Below are positions 1-12,900 of a DNA stretch of 64,000 nt, piece after piece (positions within the stretch are counted from its first letter, which is position 1; the number at the start of each line of letters is the position of its first letter). The stretch is from Fasciola hepatica. Its lineage: Eukaryota; Platyhelminthes; Trematoda; Plagiorchiida; Fasciolidae. The DNA lies in the NCBI GenBank assembly GCA_948099385.1, contig CANUEZ040000204.1:558001-622000 (forward strand), given 5' to 3'. Position numbers and translations under genes: made by a program. The notes below the pieces were generated by a model that was given only the letters and a program-made list of their open reading frames with translations, did no database searches and was not told the DNA's origin.

Positions 1-93
1 AAATTATAGTTGAAATTGTAAGGTAGAAGTGAGTTGGTGTTTGAAAAGCAGAGAAGAATCACGGGGCTTCTAGATGGGGTAAACATGAGCAGT

Positions 94-315
94 CTATCGA
101 TAAAAGTTTATGTCCCAAAATGGAGGTTCATATAGGAGGTACACTGAAATTATGCAACAGAGTAGAGTAACGAGCACACCAATGCACATGTCAACGGTTC
201 CTTGACGGATCTGATACGTATCATTCGAAGAAATGTCAGTCGCTATACGGAAACCATTTGGAGTAGACCAGAGGAAACAAATATCGTAAAAAGGATGTCG
301 ATTATTAAAGAACAT
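94..315 (-). CDS. Possible exon with one membrane segment
   Basis: 73 codons. A hydrophobic stretch at residues 43-62 (MCIGVLVTLLCCIISVYLLY) is long enough to cross a membrane and is followed by an 11-residue tail. An N-glycosylation motif NDT lies at 31-33. Unit 2 copy 35208-35429 is identical. A second frame on the same strand, 417-608 (unit 2 35531-35722), also has a hydrophobic stretch at residues 15-36. With the CUB-like frame upstream on this strand (1978-2314), a membrane-anchored protein could be imagined, but no splice sites were confirmed. Confidence 0.15.
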   Translation of the reverse strand: MFFNNRHPFYDICFLWSTPNGFRIATDISSNDTYQIRQGTVDMCIGVLVTLLCCIISVYLLYEPPFWDINFYR

Positions 316-1977
316 AATTGTTATTCATGCTTCCGAACAGTTACACCGAAAGTACTTTGTGCCCCAAAAAATATGCTTATCTCGTCAATATGAAGTGATA
401 CTGATTGCGTTGGCAACTAGCCTGTGATAATCGAGTATGTTGTCAATGGAATTACCGTTTGCACTGTCTCCAGATGACAGAATGTTTTCGATGGTTTGCC
501 ACATACAGTGAAAAACAGAACCGCGAGTGCTATAAGGGCGAAGACATATAACACATTAATTGTGATTGAGAGAGGCAACATTCGCACTCCAATGGTTAAC
601 TCGTCCATTGCTCAAAACCTTTTTACGGATATTGTACCAATCAGTCTGGCGCTTTATGACTTCCTGATTCATGGATTTCACTGCAGACGTTCGTTTCAGT
701 AGGGGGATCTGTCGAAATGAACCATTGGGAGAACGCCGCAAGGGTTATTGAGGAGGTTGACACAGAGGACCAGTTAGACTGAGTTTGAGAGTACTCCGCT
801 CATGGTTTGACTAACTACTAAAATAAAGAGAATAATTAGTTTATCGACTTCGTGTGTCGTTCCCGAATACCCAGTGACATTATTCAACAATTGTGATCCC
901 ATCAGATTTTTCAGTTTGTCGAATTATCCCTCTAGATCTCTTCAAGCTATCAGCAAATAGGCGTTCTGGTCGAAGTTGCACGCTCTTCTGCTCAATAAAT
1001 TTGAAACGACCATTACGTAGAGCACGATGATCTTTGTCTTCTACTGCGATTGCCACTTTTGCAATTGATCGTACAGTGAATCCGATTTCGCAAAGTAAGT
1101 AATCTGGACGTAGGATATCGATTTTGTTCTATTCACATGTAGACAGTGCAACTGTATTGTTCTCTTGGCCATGAACTTGTAGACTGACGATATTTTATAC
1201 ACACAGTCGTTTTAGTTCTTACTTGATGTCCACCAATGATAGGTGAACTAAGTGCAACCACGAGTAGTGAACCTGTGAACCTTGTTCTCAATTGAATACG
1301 TTTCTTCGTCTACGCGCAAACTACGCATTCACAAATACATTATTTTATCTACAAAATATACCTTATTTTATGGGGAATTGATAAAACAATTCCACAGTCC
1401 CATTCAACCTAGGAAAATTATTTTAAATAAGTTCATCATTTGAAAGCTTTTTTATGTTTTTTTGCCAAATTACATTTTCACAGTTGGTTACGTCGTGAAG
1501 TAGTGTGGAATGTTCTGTAAACAAAACAAGACGAAGACCAGACCAACTGAGTCAAATAATCAATAGCCGTGGACCAGCGAGGAGATGGGTAATGAAATGA
1601 AAGACTCCCTCAACAGACGAACAAAACCACGTCGAGTATGAATGGAACTCAGTGAAATCTAAGACAACTGGATAGACAGTCTAGTTAGGTGGCTACCGGT
1701 TAAGCAATCAACCAGTTCAATCGAATCAACCAATTGGAGAAGAGGGTCAGCCAGTTAGCGGCAAACACTCGACCAAAACGGAGGAGGAATAATATGACAG
1801 TATTGAGTTTGACGTTACTGTAGCGCGGTTTCGGAAAGGAACTTTATAAACGATTGCTCATATTTTACCAACTGAACCCTTGGCCGATCAGATACAAGTG
1901 TTCTTCACCCGTCTTGTCTTCTTCGTTACAATATCCCTCCAATTACCCTTCTATGTATTCAAAGTTTTCTACCGCGC

Positions 1978-2314
1978 CTAATAAAAGGGTGACGTTTCAT
2001 GCCATGACAAACTCAAGCCGTAATAAACTACAAACATACCCCCAACTTTCTCATGAATCAGTGAAATGGGACTCTTTTCTTCGCAGCACAATCTCGGATG
2101 CATCAGAGCATAAGCATTTTTTTTGTAGACTCCTACAATAGGGGCCATTATTTTTGGCTTTGCAATGACCGGTTCGTTTTTCACGTCGTCTAGTATATTC
2201 AATCTGGACGATTACTATCCCATTCGCTGCCCGTACACCAATAAAGCTACTAACTACCGGTTGTGTAATCCAAAACAATTCTACATTTATCCTGAGTGGA
2301 TATATTTTTGACAC
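1978..2314 (-). pseudogene. CUB-like domain split over two frames (block A)
   Basis: On the minus strand, a frame from 2314 contains GIVIVQIEY, like the early CUB strands. The overlapping frame from 2202 to 1978 continues the pattern with APIVGVY (residues 20-26), ALMHPRLCC (32-40, CC where CG is usual) and GGMFVVYYGLSLS (54-66). The shift of frame between the two parts means an intron or a frameshift. One caution: the plus strand of the same region (1854-2141) also has a CUB-like YPSNYPSMY, which shows how easily this loose pattern arises by chance. Unit 2 copy: 37092-37428. Confidence 0.2.
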
Positions 2315-3140
2315 TATTTGCTGTTCGCGGTTTGCTGTTTGGTGATTGCCCCGTTACTTTTCAGTCATCTTCTCTTGGAGTATGGAAAATGTCTACCCTT
2401 CTTGTTCTAACGTTGATAATAAGTGTGTTTTCTAGCTATAAAATGAGCCACAGGCAGTGATGAAAGGAAACTCCATTTTTACAGTCGACATGGAGCGGTA
2501 TGTCTGAGCAGAGTATGCAAACCGAATACGTCCTTCACGAATGGAAATGCTACAATTTCAATGGGAAATACATTTTCGTATTTTTCAGGCACACACTGAG
2601 CATGCGCTTTTTATTGCTTGTTTAGGTTATCATTTTTGATGCATTTTGACTTCTGTTCTTTTTCTATCTCTCTGCAGTCTAGATAGCCAAGTCTTCTTTC
2701 CACTTTGGTAAACACTAGTTTGAGCAAACGTTATCAGACCCACGAAACCGTTGAGTAGGAGTGCTTCAATGCCCCGTGCATCACTATACTCGTAATCTAA
2801 ACGAACGGTTTGCTTATCTAGTTGAGTCAGAGCACATTCCTCCCTAAGCAACGTCTATTTGAATAAATCATGATGAATCTTGAATCTGCTTCCAAATGCA
2901 CCAATTTACCATACCAATTAGGCGTACAATGTTCACTTTAAATCAGCCACAAGATTGAGCAGCCTGAATGTGCTTCATTCTCTTTCACGATGGAAATGGT
3001 CCATCCGGATGTTATCAGTGTATCTTGATCTTTGATAAAATCAAACCTCCAGTAGAGGCGTTGTCGAAAAAAACTGCGCAGGCATTAGCCGCTGCTGCCT
3101 GGTAAAGTATGACCATTTTTACGGAAACAATGCTAAATAA

Positions 3141-3479
3141 ATGCTTTTCGATTTAGGGGAAGGATCCGAAACAACCTACTACAGAAAATCTTCTGAATGC
3201 GGCATCCTGGCTATGCTGCTCTCTTATCAGCTAGTAAAGAGAGAATTTTATATCATGATTGAACATTTCTTCTTCATCGTGGAAATAAGGGGGATGTCTA
3301 AAGGGCCCTACTTAGATGACCTTGGTCATGTTTTCCAACACACTCATCGGCCTCATTCTCAGGAACCTAACATCAAAGGTGAAATCGTTCGTAATCCACC
3401 GGATAATACACCGTTTTCTGATACTTTGTTTGCATTTCTAACTTCCTCAGCTAATCAAAAATACAGTCGACATATATAG
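3141..3479 (+). CDS. 112-codon frame in block A, function unknown
   Basis: No family recognised. The unit 2 copy (38228-38566) differs by two bases, both changing the residue (Ser to Phe, Glu to Asp) and none silent. Two events are too few to test, but they give no sign of purifying selection. Confidence 0.1.
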   Translation: MLFDLGEGSETTYYRKSSECGILAMLLSYQLVKREFYIMIEHFFFIVEIRGMSKGPYLDDLGHVFQHTHRPHSQEPNIKGEIVRNPPDNTPFSDTLFAFLTSSANQKYSRHI

Positions 3480-6400
3480 TTATTCACGGGGTGACTATTA
3501 TTTATGCCTTTGTGGCTGAAATCACATTTAAAAAACACAGGTTGGTGAACAAGCTCTTTTTTAAGAATTCAAACTGGTACCATCATATCACAATATATTA
3601 CAACCTTATGGATAGGAAAAATTGGACAAAAGGAAATTGGAGAAATCTGGGTTGCACAAAACGTTAGGTAGATGAATTATTATCCACCCCCTAACCGAAA
3701 CCAGATGCGAATTGTTTTCCGTGTGTTAGGTTAGATTTTATTTGTCCTATGACCTAATGTAAGAAGAGGTTGGGTCAAAGAAGCACAAACGAACACGAAA
3801 ATTGTTCCCGAAAACGCTGATGATGAAAGCTTCAGCCCTGGTTGAAATGCGGCATTTCTCTAGTCTTGATTATCAACCTCCCCTTTCTCATCACCCATTA
3901 CTCACTTGTCTGCGGAAAGCTGATCGGCGTGATGTCATACATTATGATAAAAATCATCTAACGAATTCAGTACGCACCTCGGTAGTTGGATGGCCAATGT
4001 AGGCCCTACGTGAACTGATTCTGCCCACATTTGAAGTCATTTCCTTCTATTTTGAAAGAGGAACTGCTTGTGAGTGCAATGCGCGTGAAATTTTACTCCT
4101 CTGCCATGCTGGGTCTTCCTCCTCTAGAATGTAAATTTGCGCAGTCATTTTATGTCATTTATCTGATAACTGGTTTACATATTCTGGGTAGTGATTGAAG
4201 GACACACGTAGCGGAAAGAACTAAACTCCTTAGTCTACGTCATAGGTTAAGTATAAACATACGCATACAAAACCCAATGGACCTCAGGAATTCGTACTGT
4301 GTGCTCTGTCACATAACCGCCTAGTTGCATGTGATCCAGAAGTATGTATCCCAGATATAGGTCACAGGGGTGAAATAGAACCTAGGTCGATCGAGTTATC
4401 TACATAAAGTCCATGTGACGGCATTATACATGCACGTGTTCATTAGTTGAGTAGATACGTGTTTTCACTGTTGGAAAACGTTTGAGTTGTGGGACTCCCG
4501 GTCAAAGAAATGGACACAAAAAGCTCAACATTGGGCATCAAAAGAATAAGCCAACTGCTCTCTTACCGCGGAGGCAGCTCTGTACTAATATCGGTGAATT
4601 GGAAGAGGAAGCAACACAAATTGATCCACCAATTTTGCATGCCTCCTCATGCTGGTAGGGACAGAAATACATGAGTCTTTGTGTCGAAAGCGCCTTTATT
4701 GTGTTCAGATGTTCCACAGCAGGGTCCCTGGATCTGACGGCACTGTTTCATCTTGATCAAAACATATACCAGAAAATCATACAGGCATCCTCTGGGTTAT
4801 TGGTCCTTTCACACTGTGTGTTATGACTACAGTGCCCAATGTGGTATAACTTATTCCTGTGATCTACTGAAAGACTTCCGTCACAAGAACTACTCGTTAA
4901 AGCTGACCTCCTTTGGAAACATGGCGCGCAGTATACGGAAAACAGTTTATACAATATCTAGAGCTCAATAAAGCAAACATCGCTTTGACTAGAAATTCGC
5001 TCTTCGCAAATAATACCTACTCACATCTCGGACGACTCGTGGTAATTAGCAACATCCTTCTGTCCCTACTGAACATTTTTCGATGCCGTCCAACATTGCT
5101 GAGAAAGAAAATACTCTCAGCTTGGAACAACCCTTCTGCCAAAAACCTGTCTTCCAACTGATACCGAAGGTGAAATAGTTGCATCTGGTTTCTTCCTTGG
5201 ATATCTTGCGGATCGTTACTCAGTTGTCATGTATGTAAATAACTGTTGTTGTATACCCCCTTGAATGTTTCACCCATTCCACGGTTTCCTTTTTCTATTC
5301 CATGGGCGATGACCAATCCAAATGTTTGACCAAATTTTGGGTTTTTCCTGATAATGAATGGAAGTGCTTCGTCTCAGTGTTTCCTGACAGACTACCTGGA
5401 AAACTTGGACCCGATTCACTAATTTTGGTAAAAAACATTGCTAAGCCGTTATAAAGATTTTCCGGCCAATTTAACCGTTTTGAATAAAGCTTCATTTATC
5501 CCTCCGGTTTTATAAAAATGTGTCATTTCCAACTAGAATGGGCGCTTCTTTTGATTTTCTTCTACTTGACAACTCACATTTTTTCTACTCTGAGTTGACC
5601 ACAACTAGGCTGTTCTGACCCTGCAATAATCAACAGTTCACCCGAATCTAAAGTCAAACCAACGACGTACGATTCACATGAAACCTCACTTACCCTATTC
5701 GGAAGAGGTAGATCTGCTTTGAAAATATGTTGATGCTACGGGAAATAATTGCTCATTCAGAATTCTCTTCATTTTCAGACACGGATCTTCCGGTCTACTT
5801 GGACCAACTCACCAACTGCTTATGTTTTCACTTCGATGTTTGCTGGGCTCTGAACGTTTGTCACCTCCTCACTTCAAGCGCCTTCGTCGCAAGAGGGAAT
5901 TCTCCCCGCGTCCTCAACACAGACAGCTTTATGCACGCGCCAGTATGTAAGGCTGTTCCAAGATTCTCTGTTTGACAAGGTATTCCCACACACTGGCTTC
6001 TGTAATAGCAGAACTAACAGAGCATTTTCGGTAAGATAGGGGCCTGCGCTTTATTACCTCGTGTTCCATTTTATTTTGGATCGTAAAGTTTTCCCTTGTT
6101 CTCCAGGACATGTACATACATGTATCAGTGCTGAATATTCACCCGCCTCGGTGCTTACAGTAATTAAGTGACGTGACTTGAAAAAAATAGAAATTTGCCA
6201 CCTGACTGGCACCAGTCACTGGTCCTCGCTAATAAAGTCTAATCGACATCTTTGATATCCACTTCTTTAGTGTGGGCGAAATGATCGGATTGAAAAAACT
6301 CATAACTGCAGTTGAAATATTGTGATGTATTAACAGAATTAGTTGTGTGTGGTGCAACATAACTATAATACGTGTGCAATTATTACCGCGGTGAAAAAGT

Positions 6401-7389
6401 CAGCGATAAATTGCTGAGTCAGTCACAAGCCATTGTGAATATCTGGCAGTGATTATGGGTACTGACTGCGGTTATGCAACTAAGCGTTGATCAAAATATC
6501 CAGAAGATAAAAAGCAGATTATGGCACTATTTTCCAATTAGCATTCCATATATGAACCAATCATACCTCTTAGAGTGGGCCGTAGACAATATTCAGCCTA
6601 GTTTTCAAAAATCAGTTTGACGGTTATGGTAGCATACCGCAATTATCGTCCGTGGAAGGGAACATTTTCCACAAAAGATATATAACAACATGATTGGTTT
6701 CACGGGAGAAGCTCTTCACACAATCAGACTGGGCGAATAGAATTACTGAGCGCAGAAGCCGAAAATAATCACAGAGCAGGCTCAGAAGCTATCATTGATT
6801 CCAGAAGTTATTACATGAAACAGAACTCCAATAAGATTGATAGATGTAGAGCAATTTATCATGTCATCCCGTGGAGTGAATAGAGCTACCGCATACACCA
6901 TTGTCGTTAGGAATGAAGGTGTGTCGAGAATAATAGTGAGAAGACAAACGAAATTATGAGCTTTCAACTTCACTTAACGCTGCAATGCCCAAAAATATTC
7001 AATTTTTTCAGATCAATAACATAAATAAAAATCCCATCGATTCCACTAGCACATTGACCAAATTTATAGCCTCAGATTCATTGCACAAAGAGCATATTTA
7101 TTGAAAGGATAAGTGCTTCATTCTATCATTAGCACTCTCCTGCATAAAGTCAATAAGCTTATTCATGGTATCTTTCTGAAATAAGATGTTACCCTTGAGC
7201 AGTTGTAAACTCAATAATGAAACACGAATTTAAACCAAATACTCTCATCCTAAACAAGCTTTTGAACGATGAACGTGACGAGCAGTGAAGTTAGAGCAAT
7301 GTTGCTTTCGTGTTGCTAACATTTGCGCGAAACCCAATATCCAACTAGCAATTGTTTATATTCAAGTACGGCTCCGTTTGGCAGTTCGC

Positions 7390-7749
7390 TTAGGCTTGCA
7401 ATAATCCAGAAATCATCACATTATTTGGTCCCATTTGCAAGATAGTCTGGGTAAGAATGCAGTTTTCGTGAAATATAGAAATAGTAAAATAAATTGTAAC
7501 AATGAATCTTGTTTGCAGGTGGAAGGCAAATGTAAGAAAGCGCACCTGGACTAACAGTTTCCTATGGGTACTGTGAGCATGGTCACAATCGTGATAATGC
7601 TTTGAAACGGCTTTATTTGTGTTCATAAAATTATAACTGGAAGAAGTGACAACATAAGTTTTCCAACTGCTCAATAGAACCAATTTGTATTTTTGAACTT
7701 CATCCCCGTAAGAGATGATTTTCACTCTGCTTTTTCCTAATCTAAGCAT
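7390..7749 (-). CDS. CUB-like N-terminal frame, P1 left arm copy
   Basis: Inverted partner of 25457-25723, 119 codons, identical apart from a Ser/Tyr difference at residue 13, until the arm ends at 7517. Beyond that point the frame runs into block A and has a different tail. No CUB-like C-terminal frame follows on this side. If the right-arm pair is a gene, the left-arm copy is a fragment cut by the palindrome boundary. Confidence 0.2.
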   Translation of the reverse strand: MLRLGKSRVKIISYGDEVQKYKLVLLSSWKTYVVTSSSYNFMNTNKAVSKHYHDCDHAHSTHRKLLVQVRFLTFAFHLQTRFIVTIYFTISIFHENCILTQTILQMGPNNVMISGLLQA

Positions 7750-8300
7750 TTCTTATAAGATTTTTCTTCCTTTTTGTCAGCGATAACCGTTGCAGTTTCG
7801 TTTGCCTAAATCGGTCTCTGTTACAGTAATCTCGTTTGGTGACGGGAAAATGTCAGAAAATGAGAATGCGAAAATTAAAACTGGTACGTAGTCGTTTGGT
7901 TTTCGAAATTCAACTCTATTTACCATGAATGACGAAAAGTGAAGGCTAGAGTAGACCTGTTTGGAGTTCATTCAGTGGTTGACCAGGTTCTAATAGACAC
8001 GGGGCCCATCGTATGCGTGCCTCGCAAACCCCTTGGATCATTTGCGGAGTATGTTTGTTCTTTCGATAAGAACATGTTTTCACCCTAAGCGTTTGCGTTT
8101 GAGGTTAGAAAATCGTTTCCATTTATTCTGTGCTCTTGGATTGTCCTTGTTTTAGTGTAACCAAACCATAACCAGCAAGCCGAGCTAGCTTTTGTTCTTG
8201 TATATCATCAAAGGCTTCACGCTACAAAAAAGAACGAGGTTCAGTCAGTTCGCAGTTGAACGAGTTGTCCGACAGAGAAGTCATACAGATCCAGGTACAT

Positions 8301-8302
<2 letters not shown>

Positions 8303-8362
<60 letters not shown>
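8303..8362. repeat. (AT)30 microsatellite
   Basis: 60 bp of pure AT, after GATCCAGGTACATGG and before CTTGCTACCTATTCG. The same flanks surround every array in the window. Confidence 0.98.
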
Positions 8363-8364
<2 letters not shown>

Positions 8365-8522
8365 TGCTACCTATTCGAACTGACCTGTAAACTCAGTATT
8401 GTGAGCAATTTTGAGCACATTCCTTCATTTGTTGCCATCATATGATAGACAACATAGAACGTGATTGCTCAGCTGACCAGTGAACAGTATATGAGCACTG
8501 TGTACACGTTTGTTCATCTAAC

Positions 8523-8750
8523 TCACTTGTTCACAGTTAGAACAATTGCATATTGACCGATTGCTAACTGGCATCGGAACACGAATTTAACGATTGTCAC
8601 ACTGATCGGCCTCTTCCACGTGGACGATATATGAATGAATAAGAACTGAGAATGATCCATGTGATTTTCCAGTCCTAATTCAGAATGGATAAATACAGAC
8701 TGCTCATTGCTCACAACAGTCCATATAAAACCGATTAGTACTGAATTCAA
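8523..8750 (-). CDS. CUB-like N-terminal frame in block B
   Basis: 75 codons; FLFIHIS (36-42) and RPISVTIVKFVF (47-58) follow the spacing of the first CUB strands, without the usual cysteine. Open in the first tandem copy, unit 2 (43604-43831) and unit 3 (59664-59891). In the second tandem copy of unit 1 (about 9515-9742) TTA-GGA has become TGA-GAA, giving a stop. An overlapping minus frame (8704-8946) is mostly hydrophobic and begins MILPFTLLYFKCGIICAQ, which could pass as a signal peptide. None of this is recognised by identity. Confidence 0.15.
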   Translation of the reverse strand: MNSVLIGFIWTVVSNEQSVFIHSELGLENHMDHSQFLFIHISSTWKRPISVTIVKFVFRCQLAIGQYAIVLTVNK

Positions 8751-8990
8751 TTGAACATATCTCGAAACAAGCTACACAAAATGCCAATGTGTAAAATTCA
8801 AAAATTTGTTCCAACAGAACAAAGAAACAAAGTAACAAACGACCAAACAACAAAAGGATACTGAATTTATCAATTTGCCCAACTGGTCGCATTTGTGCAC
8901 AAATGATTCCACATTTGAAATATAATAGTGTAAAAGGGAGAATCAATTCGCTGTTTTCTCCTATTATACACTCACACTCTCACAATCACT

Positions 8991-9286
8991 CCCATCGTAT
9001 GCGTGCCTCGCAAACCCCTTGGATCATTTGCGGAGTATGTTTGTTCTTTCGATAAGAACATGTTTTCACCCTAAGCGTTTGCGTTTGAGGTTAGAAAATC
9101 GTTTCCATTTATTCTGTGCTCTTGGATTGTCCTTGTTTTAGTGTAACCAAACCATAACCAGCAAGCCGAGCTAGCTTTTGTTCTTGTATATCATCAAAGG
9201 CTTCACGCTACAAAAAAGAACGAGGTTCAGTCAGTTCGCAGTTGAACGAGTTGTCCGACAGAGAAGTCATACAGATCCAGGTACAT

Positions 9287-9358
<72 letters not shown>

Positions 9359-9982
9359 CTACCTATTCGAACTGACCTGTAAACTCAGTATTTTGAGCAA
9401 TTTTGAGCACATTCCTTCATTTGTTGCCATCATATGATAGAAAACATAGAACGTGATTGCTCAGCTGACCAGTGAACAGTATATGAGCACTGTGTACACG
9501 TTTGTTCATCTAACTCACTTGTTCACAGTTAGAACAATTGCATATTGACCGATTGCTAACTGGCATCGGAACACGAATTTAACGATTGTCACACTGATCG
9601 GCCTCTTCCACGTGGACGATATATGAATGAATAAGAAGTGAGAATGATCCATGTGATTTTCCAGTTCTCATTCAGAATGGATAAATACAGACTGCTCATT
9701 GCTCACAACAGTCCATATAAAACCGATTAGTACTGAATTCAATTGAACATATCTCGAAACAAGCTACACAAAATGCCAATGTGCAAAATTCAAAAATTTG
9801 TTCCAACAGAACAAAGAAACAAAGTAACAAACGACCAAACAACAAAGGGATACTGAATTCATCAATTTGCCCAACTGGTCGCATTTGTGCACAAATGATT
9901 CCACATTTGAAATATAATAGTGTAAAAGGGAGAATCAATTCGCTGTTTTCTCCTATTATACACTCACACTCTCACAATCACT
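8991..9982 (+). repeat. 986-bp tandem duplication, second copy
   Basis: Second copy, 992 bp because its AT array is longer ((AT)34). Single-base differences from the first copy include sites near 9637, 9667 and 9783. One pair of changes creates a TGA in the minus-strand frame that is open in the first copy (8523-8750). Confidence 0.94.
9289..9356. repeat. (AT)34 microsatellite
   Basis: 68 bp of pure AT at the same site of the second tandem copy; the right flank has lost one C. Confidence 0.98.
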
Positions 9983-12900
9983 CTCACGCTCAGTCTATCG
10001 TATCGCAAATACGACGCTCAATAATATTATTGTATTATGGTTGTTCTCATTTGATTGGATACCTCCCTGTACGCGGGAATTTCGTATCCATTAATAATCG
10101 TTCAAGAACTCATCCGAGATGTTTGGACCATTATTCGGCCTGGTCACGCTAAACTTGACATCAGACGCGTTCATTGATAACTGTTTACTCTTTGGTCAGC
10201 AGTTAGTTACACGAACTACATTGGTAGTCATTTAGCTCGCATACAAGATAAACCTATTGTCGTTCAATTTATTTGGGAGCATTCGCGTGAATAATGATTC
10301 AGATTTCAGATCCGTTCGGATTGTATCCCAAAAACCATGCGCTATGAGATATGTTAGGGTCACACAGCGTTATCAGAAAAAACTGTGGTCAGTCGACGGT
10401 TCGGTTATTGCGGGTGACCTTTCTCAAGACCAGTTTGCCACAACCGCACAGTTTGCGTGCTCTGCTCAACACTGCTATGGATGATGGTCACCCCACCAAA
10501 CAGTTTATAAATTGGGCTTAAAAAAGGTCACCTACCGTAACCGAAACATCGATTGACCACCATCATTTATGATAAGGTAGTGTTACCGAATAAAGAGGTA
10601 CATAGAACGAAAGGAATGTCAAGAATCAGTGGTCACATCTAGTACAGCACAGGTTCATACAAAAACGGTTCATCACTGATCCAAAGAGCAATCTTTCGGA
10701 TGGTCTAGAGCTTGTAGTTGTACCATCCGGGTGATCCAGTGTAGACCAATGATATACAAAAACGACATCTATGTTAAAGGAATGAATCTATTGATGTATA
10801 TAAAATTGTAAACAAGTTCAAATCCACGCCTAATCTGCTTGCAAGGAACGGGGATTGCCATCCGTGGTCCACATTGCGTGAGCAAAAATAACAGTACGAG
10901 TGGGGATTTTTGCCAAGAAAACTATTGGTTTTTAGATCGATCGCATTTTATGAAAGCATTCTCCTCATGTTTACCTGTTCCGTGTATTGAGTATGGTTTT
11001 TGAATAAAGAATGGCTCAGCCGTTGATCATTCAGTTGAACATTGCTTGAACTGACATCACTTGCTGCTTTCAACGATGACAAAACTATCAAACCTCATTC
11101 CTACCTACGGCTTTTCTTCTAAATCCACTACCACGCGAGCGACTAACAGTAGTTACTGGTCAAATTCATTTCACGTGGTTTATATTTGAAGGACTGCTCA
11201 TTTTCGTGTCACATTCTAGCTTATGCCTGACTATCTTCTTTCTTCGAGAAGAGACTACAAGAGACTACAGCGGTATTAACTACACAGTATTACCGGTATC
11301 TCATTGCAATTTAACTAGGAAGAAAGGTCGATGTCAGAGTTTAACAATAATTGAACAGAACTTTACCATCAACTGTTAGTCCATGTTTACGATTATCCGA
11401 GTTGAAGCAGAGTTCCATTCTTTGATTTCTGAAGAAACAATATCCAATTTTCTCCTATTGTTATTTGGATATCAGTTTACTTTTGAATGCATATCAAGAG
11501 GAAACTGATCGCAAAGAATATTTTATGTTTCAGTATCTGACTGAATTTGGGAAACCCCACAATTTGCAGGTAACTTGATGCGTGCCCATTTACTTTGCCG
11601 AATGACTGCTCTGGGTCCACTCGTCGACGTGTTCCTACAGTTAAGGAAAAACTAGATTTGAAATTCATTGTGGCACTGGCAAATAACAACTAACTTTGCC
11701 TGCCTTTCGAAAACCAATCGGCTCCCAGAGGTTATGGCAGCAATTGAATTTACAAGCAATTCAGTAGCTTTGCCGGATTTCAACCCCGATAAGCTCCTCA
11801 AATTTTTAAATGAACAAATCACTTATGAATGCGTCTTTATTTGGCCTTCGATCAACATATTTTGGTACTAGAGTCCTCACTCTTGGTGACATATCGCCTT
11901 ACCAACGTTTGACTTCCATAGCCACTACCATGTAAAGTGCAGTTTTATGCCAAATTTTCCGAACAACTGCTTTTTATACTAGGTTGTCTACTGTCAAGTA
12001 CCCAAGTTGCTGGTGGATAATTTATTCCAACCCACTTTGCCTGTGGCTTCCATAAACGTAGTACATGGGCAGCAAGATCTAATGACAGTCACTGAAAATA
12101 ACACAAAATTAGCCTCAGAATGAACAAATAAACCACTATTGTCTAACTTTTCTCCACTGGAACGGAACGAGAAGAATAACTAGGTGATGCATACATTCCT
12201 GCAAATCAGAAGTTGACGAAGGTGGGTTGTTCTTAGCCTATTATCAATTCAAATAATCCAGTTACCTTGGGAACATTCCACACTATTTCGGTAGTAATCG
12301 GTAGTTCCCCTCCGAAATCTGCCCATACGGGTATAAAGCCTAGAAACCAGACGTGGATGTATTGTTCATCACAGACAAACATTCAACATCACGAACTGCT
12401 CCAGAAGCTGTTTTGATAGATGTAGATTAGCAGTTTTTGTCTCTCGGTATACTTCCCTTCGAACAAATTTTTGAATCCCTATTGTAAAGCTTTCATACGT
12501 ACTCCGTCGCCAGACATGAAGAATAAATCGTGTGCATATCGATTATTAGTCCAACGAGAAGTTGTGTACCAGTTCGACTAAATAAATGTTTTTTTGTCAT
12601 ATTTGCATGCTCTCATATCAGTCTCAACTGCTTCCTATATGCAATCACTCACATTCGTTTGACTATGCATTCTTCCCATTAAATTCAAAAACGGTGAGTT
12701 CGATTACCAAGTTCAACTCGATGCATTTGTATGAATGATGCGAATTCCAAAGAAAACAAACGGAACAGCCATCTGTCTATTGACTTCATGCTGCCAGTGT
12801 GTTTCTGCTAGGGATTTCAGTGCTGTTTGAGAACAGAACATCTTTCAGGATAGGCTATAATACACTGCATCATTTTTATAAAGGTCATAGTAACGTTCAC

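Larger units (their letters stand above)
1..7516. other. Block A, copy 1: no recognisable gene
   Basis: Flank of the palindrome, repeated at 35115-42602 and in part at 54731-58510. The longest open frame is 112 codons. The only coding-like items are a minus-strand CUB-like frame (1978-2314) and two minus-strand frames with a possible membrane segment (94-315, 417-608). The stretches 780-1970, 2320-3140 and 3480-7390 show no gene, RNA or promoter that I can support. Confidence 0.7.
8005..8990 (+). repeat. 986-bp tandem duplication, first copy
   Basis: Starts CCCATCGTATG at 8005; the same start recurs at 8991. The junction lies at the end of a pyrimidine-rich CACTCT/CACAATCACT run. The copy includes the (AT)30 array. 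The same duplication is in unit 2 (43091/44072), so it is older than the unit duplication, but unit 3 (59162) and both right arms have a single copy. Confidence 0.95.

Noticed and set aside
1854..2141. Plus-strand 95-codon frame with YPSNYPSMY, CUB-like
   Set aside because: It overlaps the minus-strand CUB-like frames and lacks the later strands; at most one strand can be right, and the minus strand fits over a longer stretch.
3810..3845. CTGATGA followed by GAAA, a possible hammerhead ribozyme core
   Set aside because: No stem II can be formed between the two motifs, and the outer stems do not pair.
7517..7531. A 13-bp micro-exon between TTTGCAG and GTAAG
   Set aside because: The splice-like ends are present on the plus strand, but 13 is not a multiple of three, no host gene is visible, and the sequence coincides with the arm boundary.
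8303..8362. Telomere or centromere satellite
   Set aside because: The AT arrays are short dinucleotide repeats with unique flanks; no telomere repeat or 100-200-bp satellite monomer is present.
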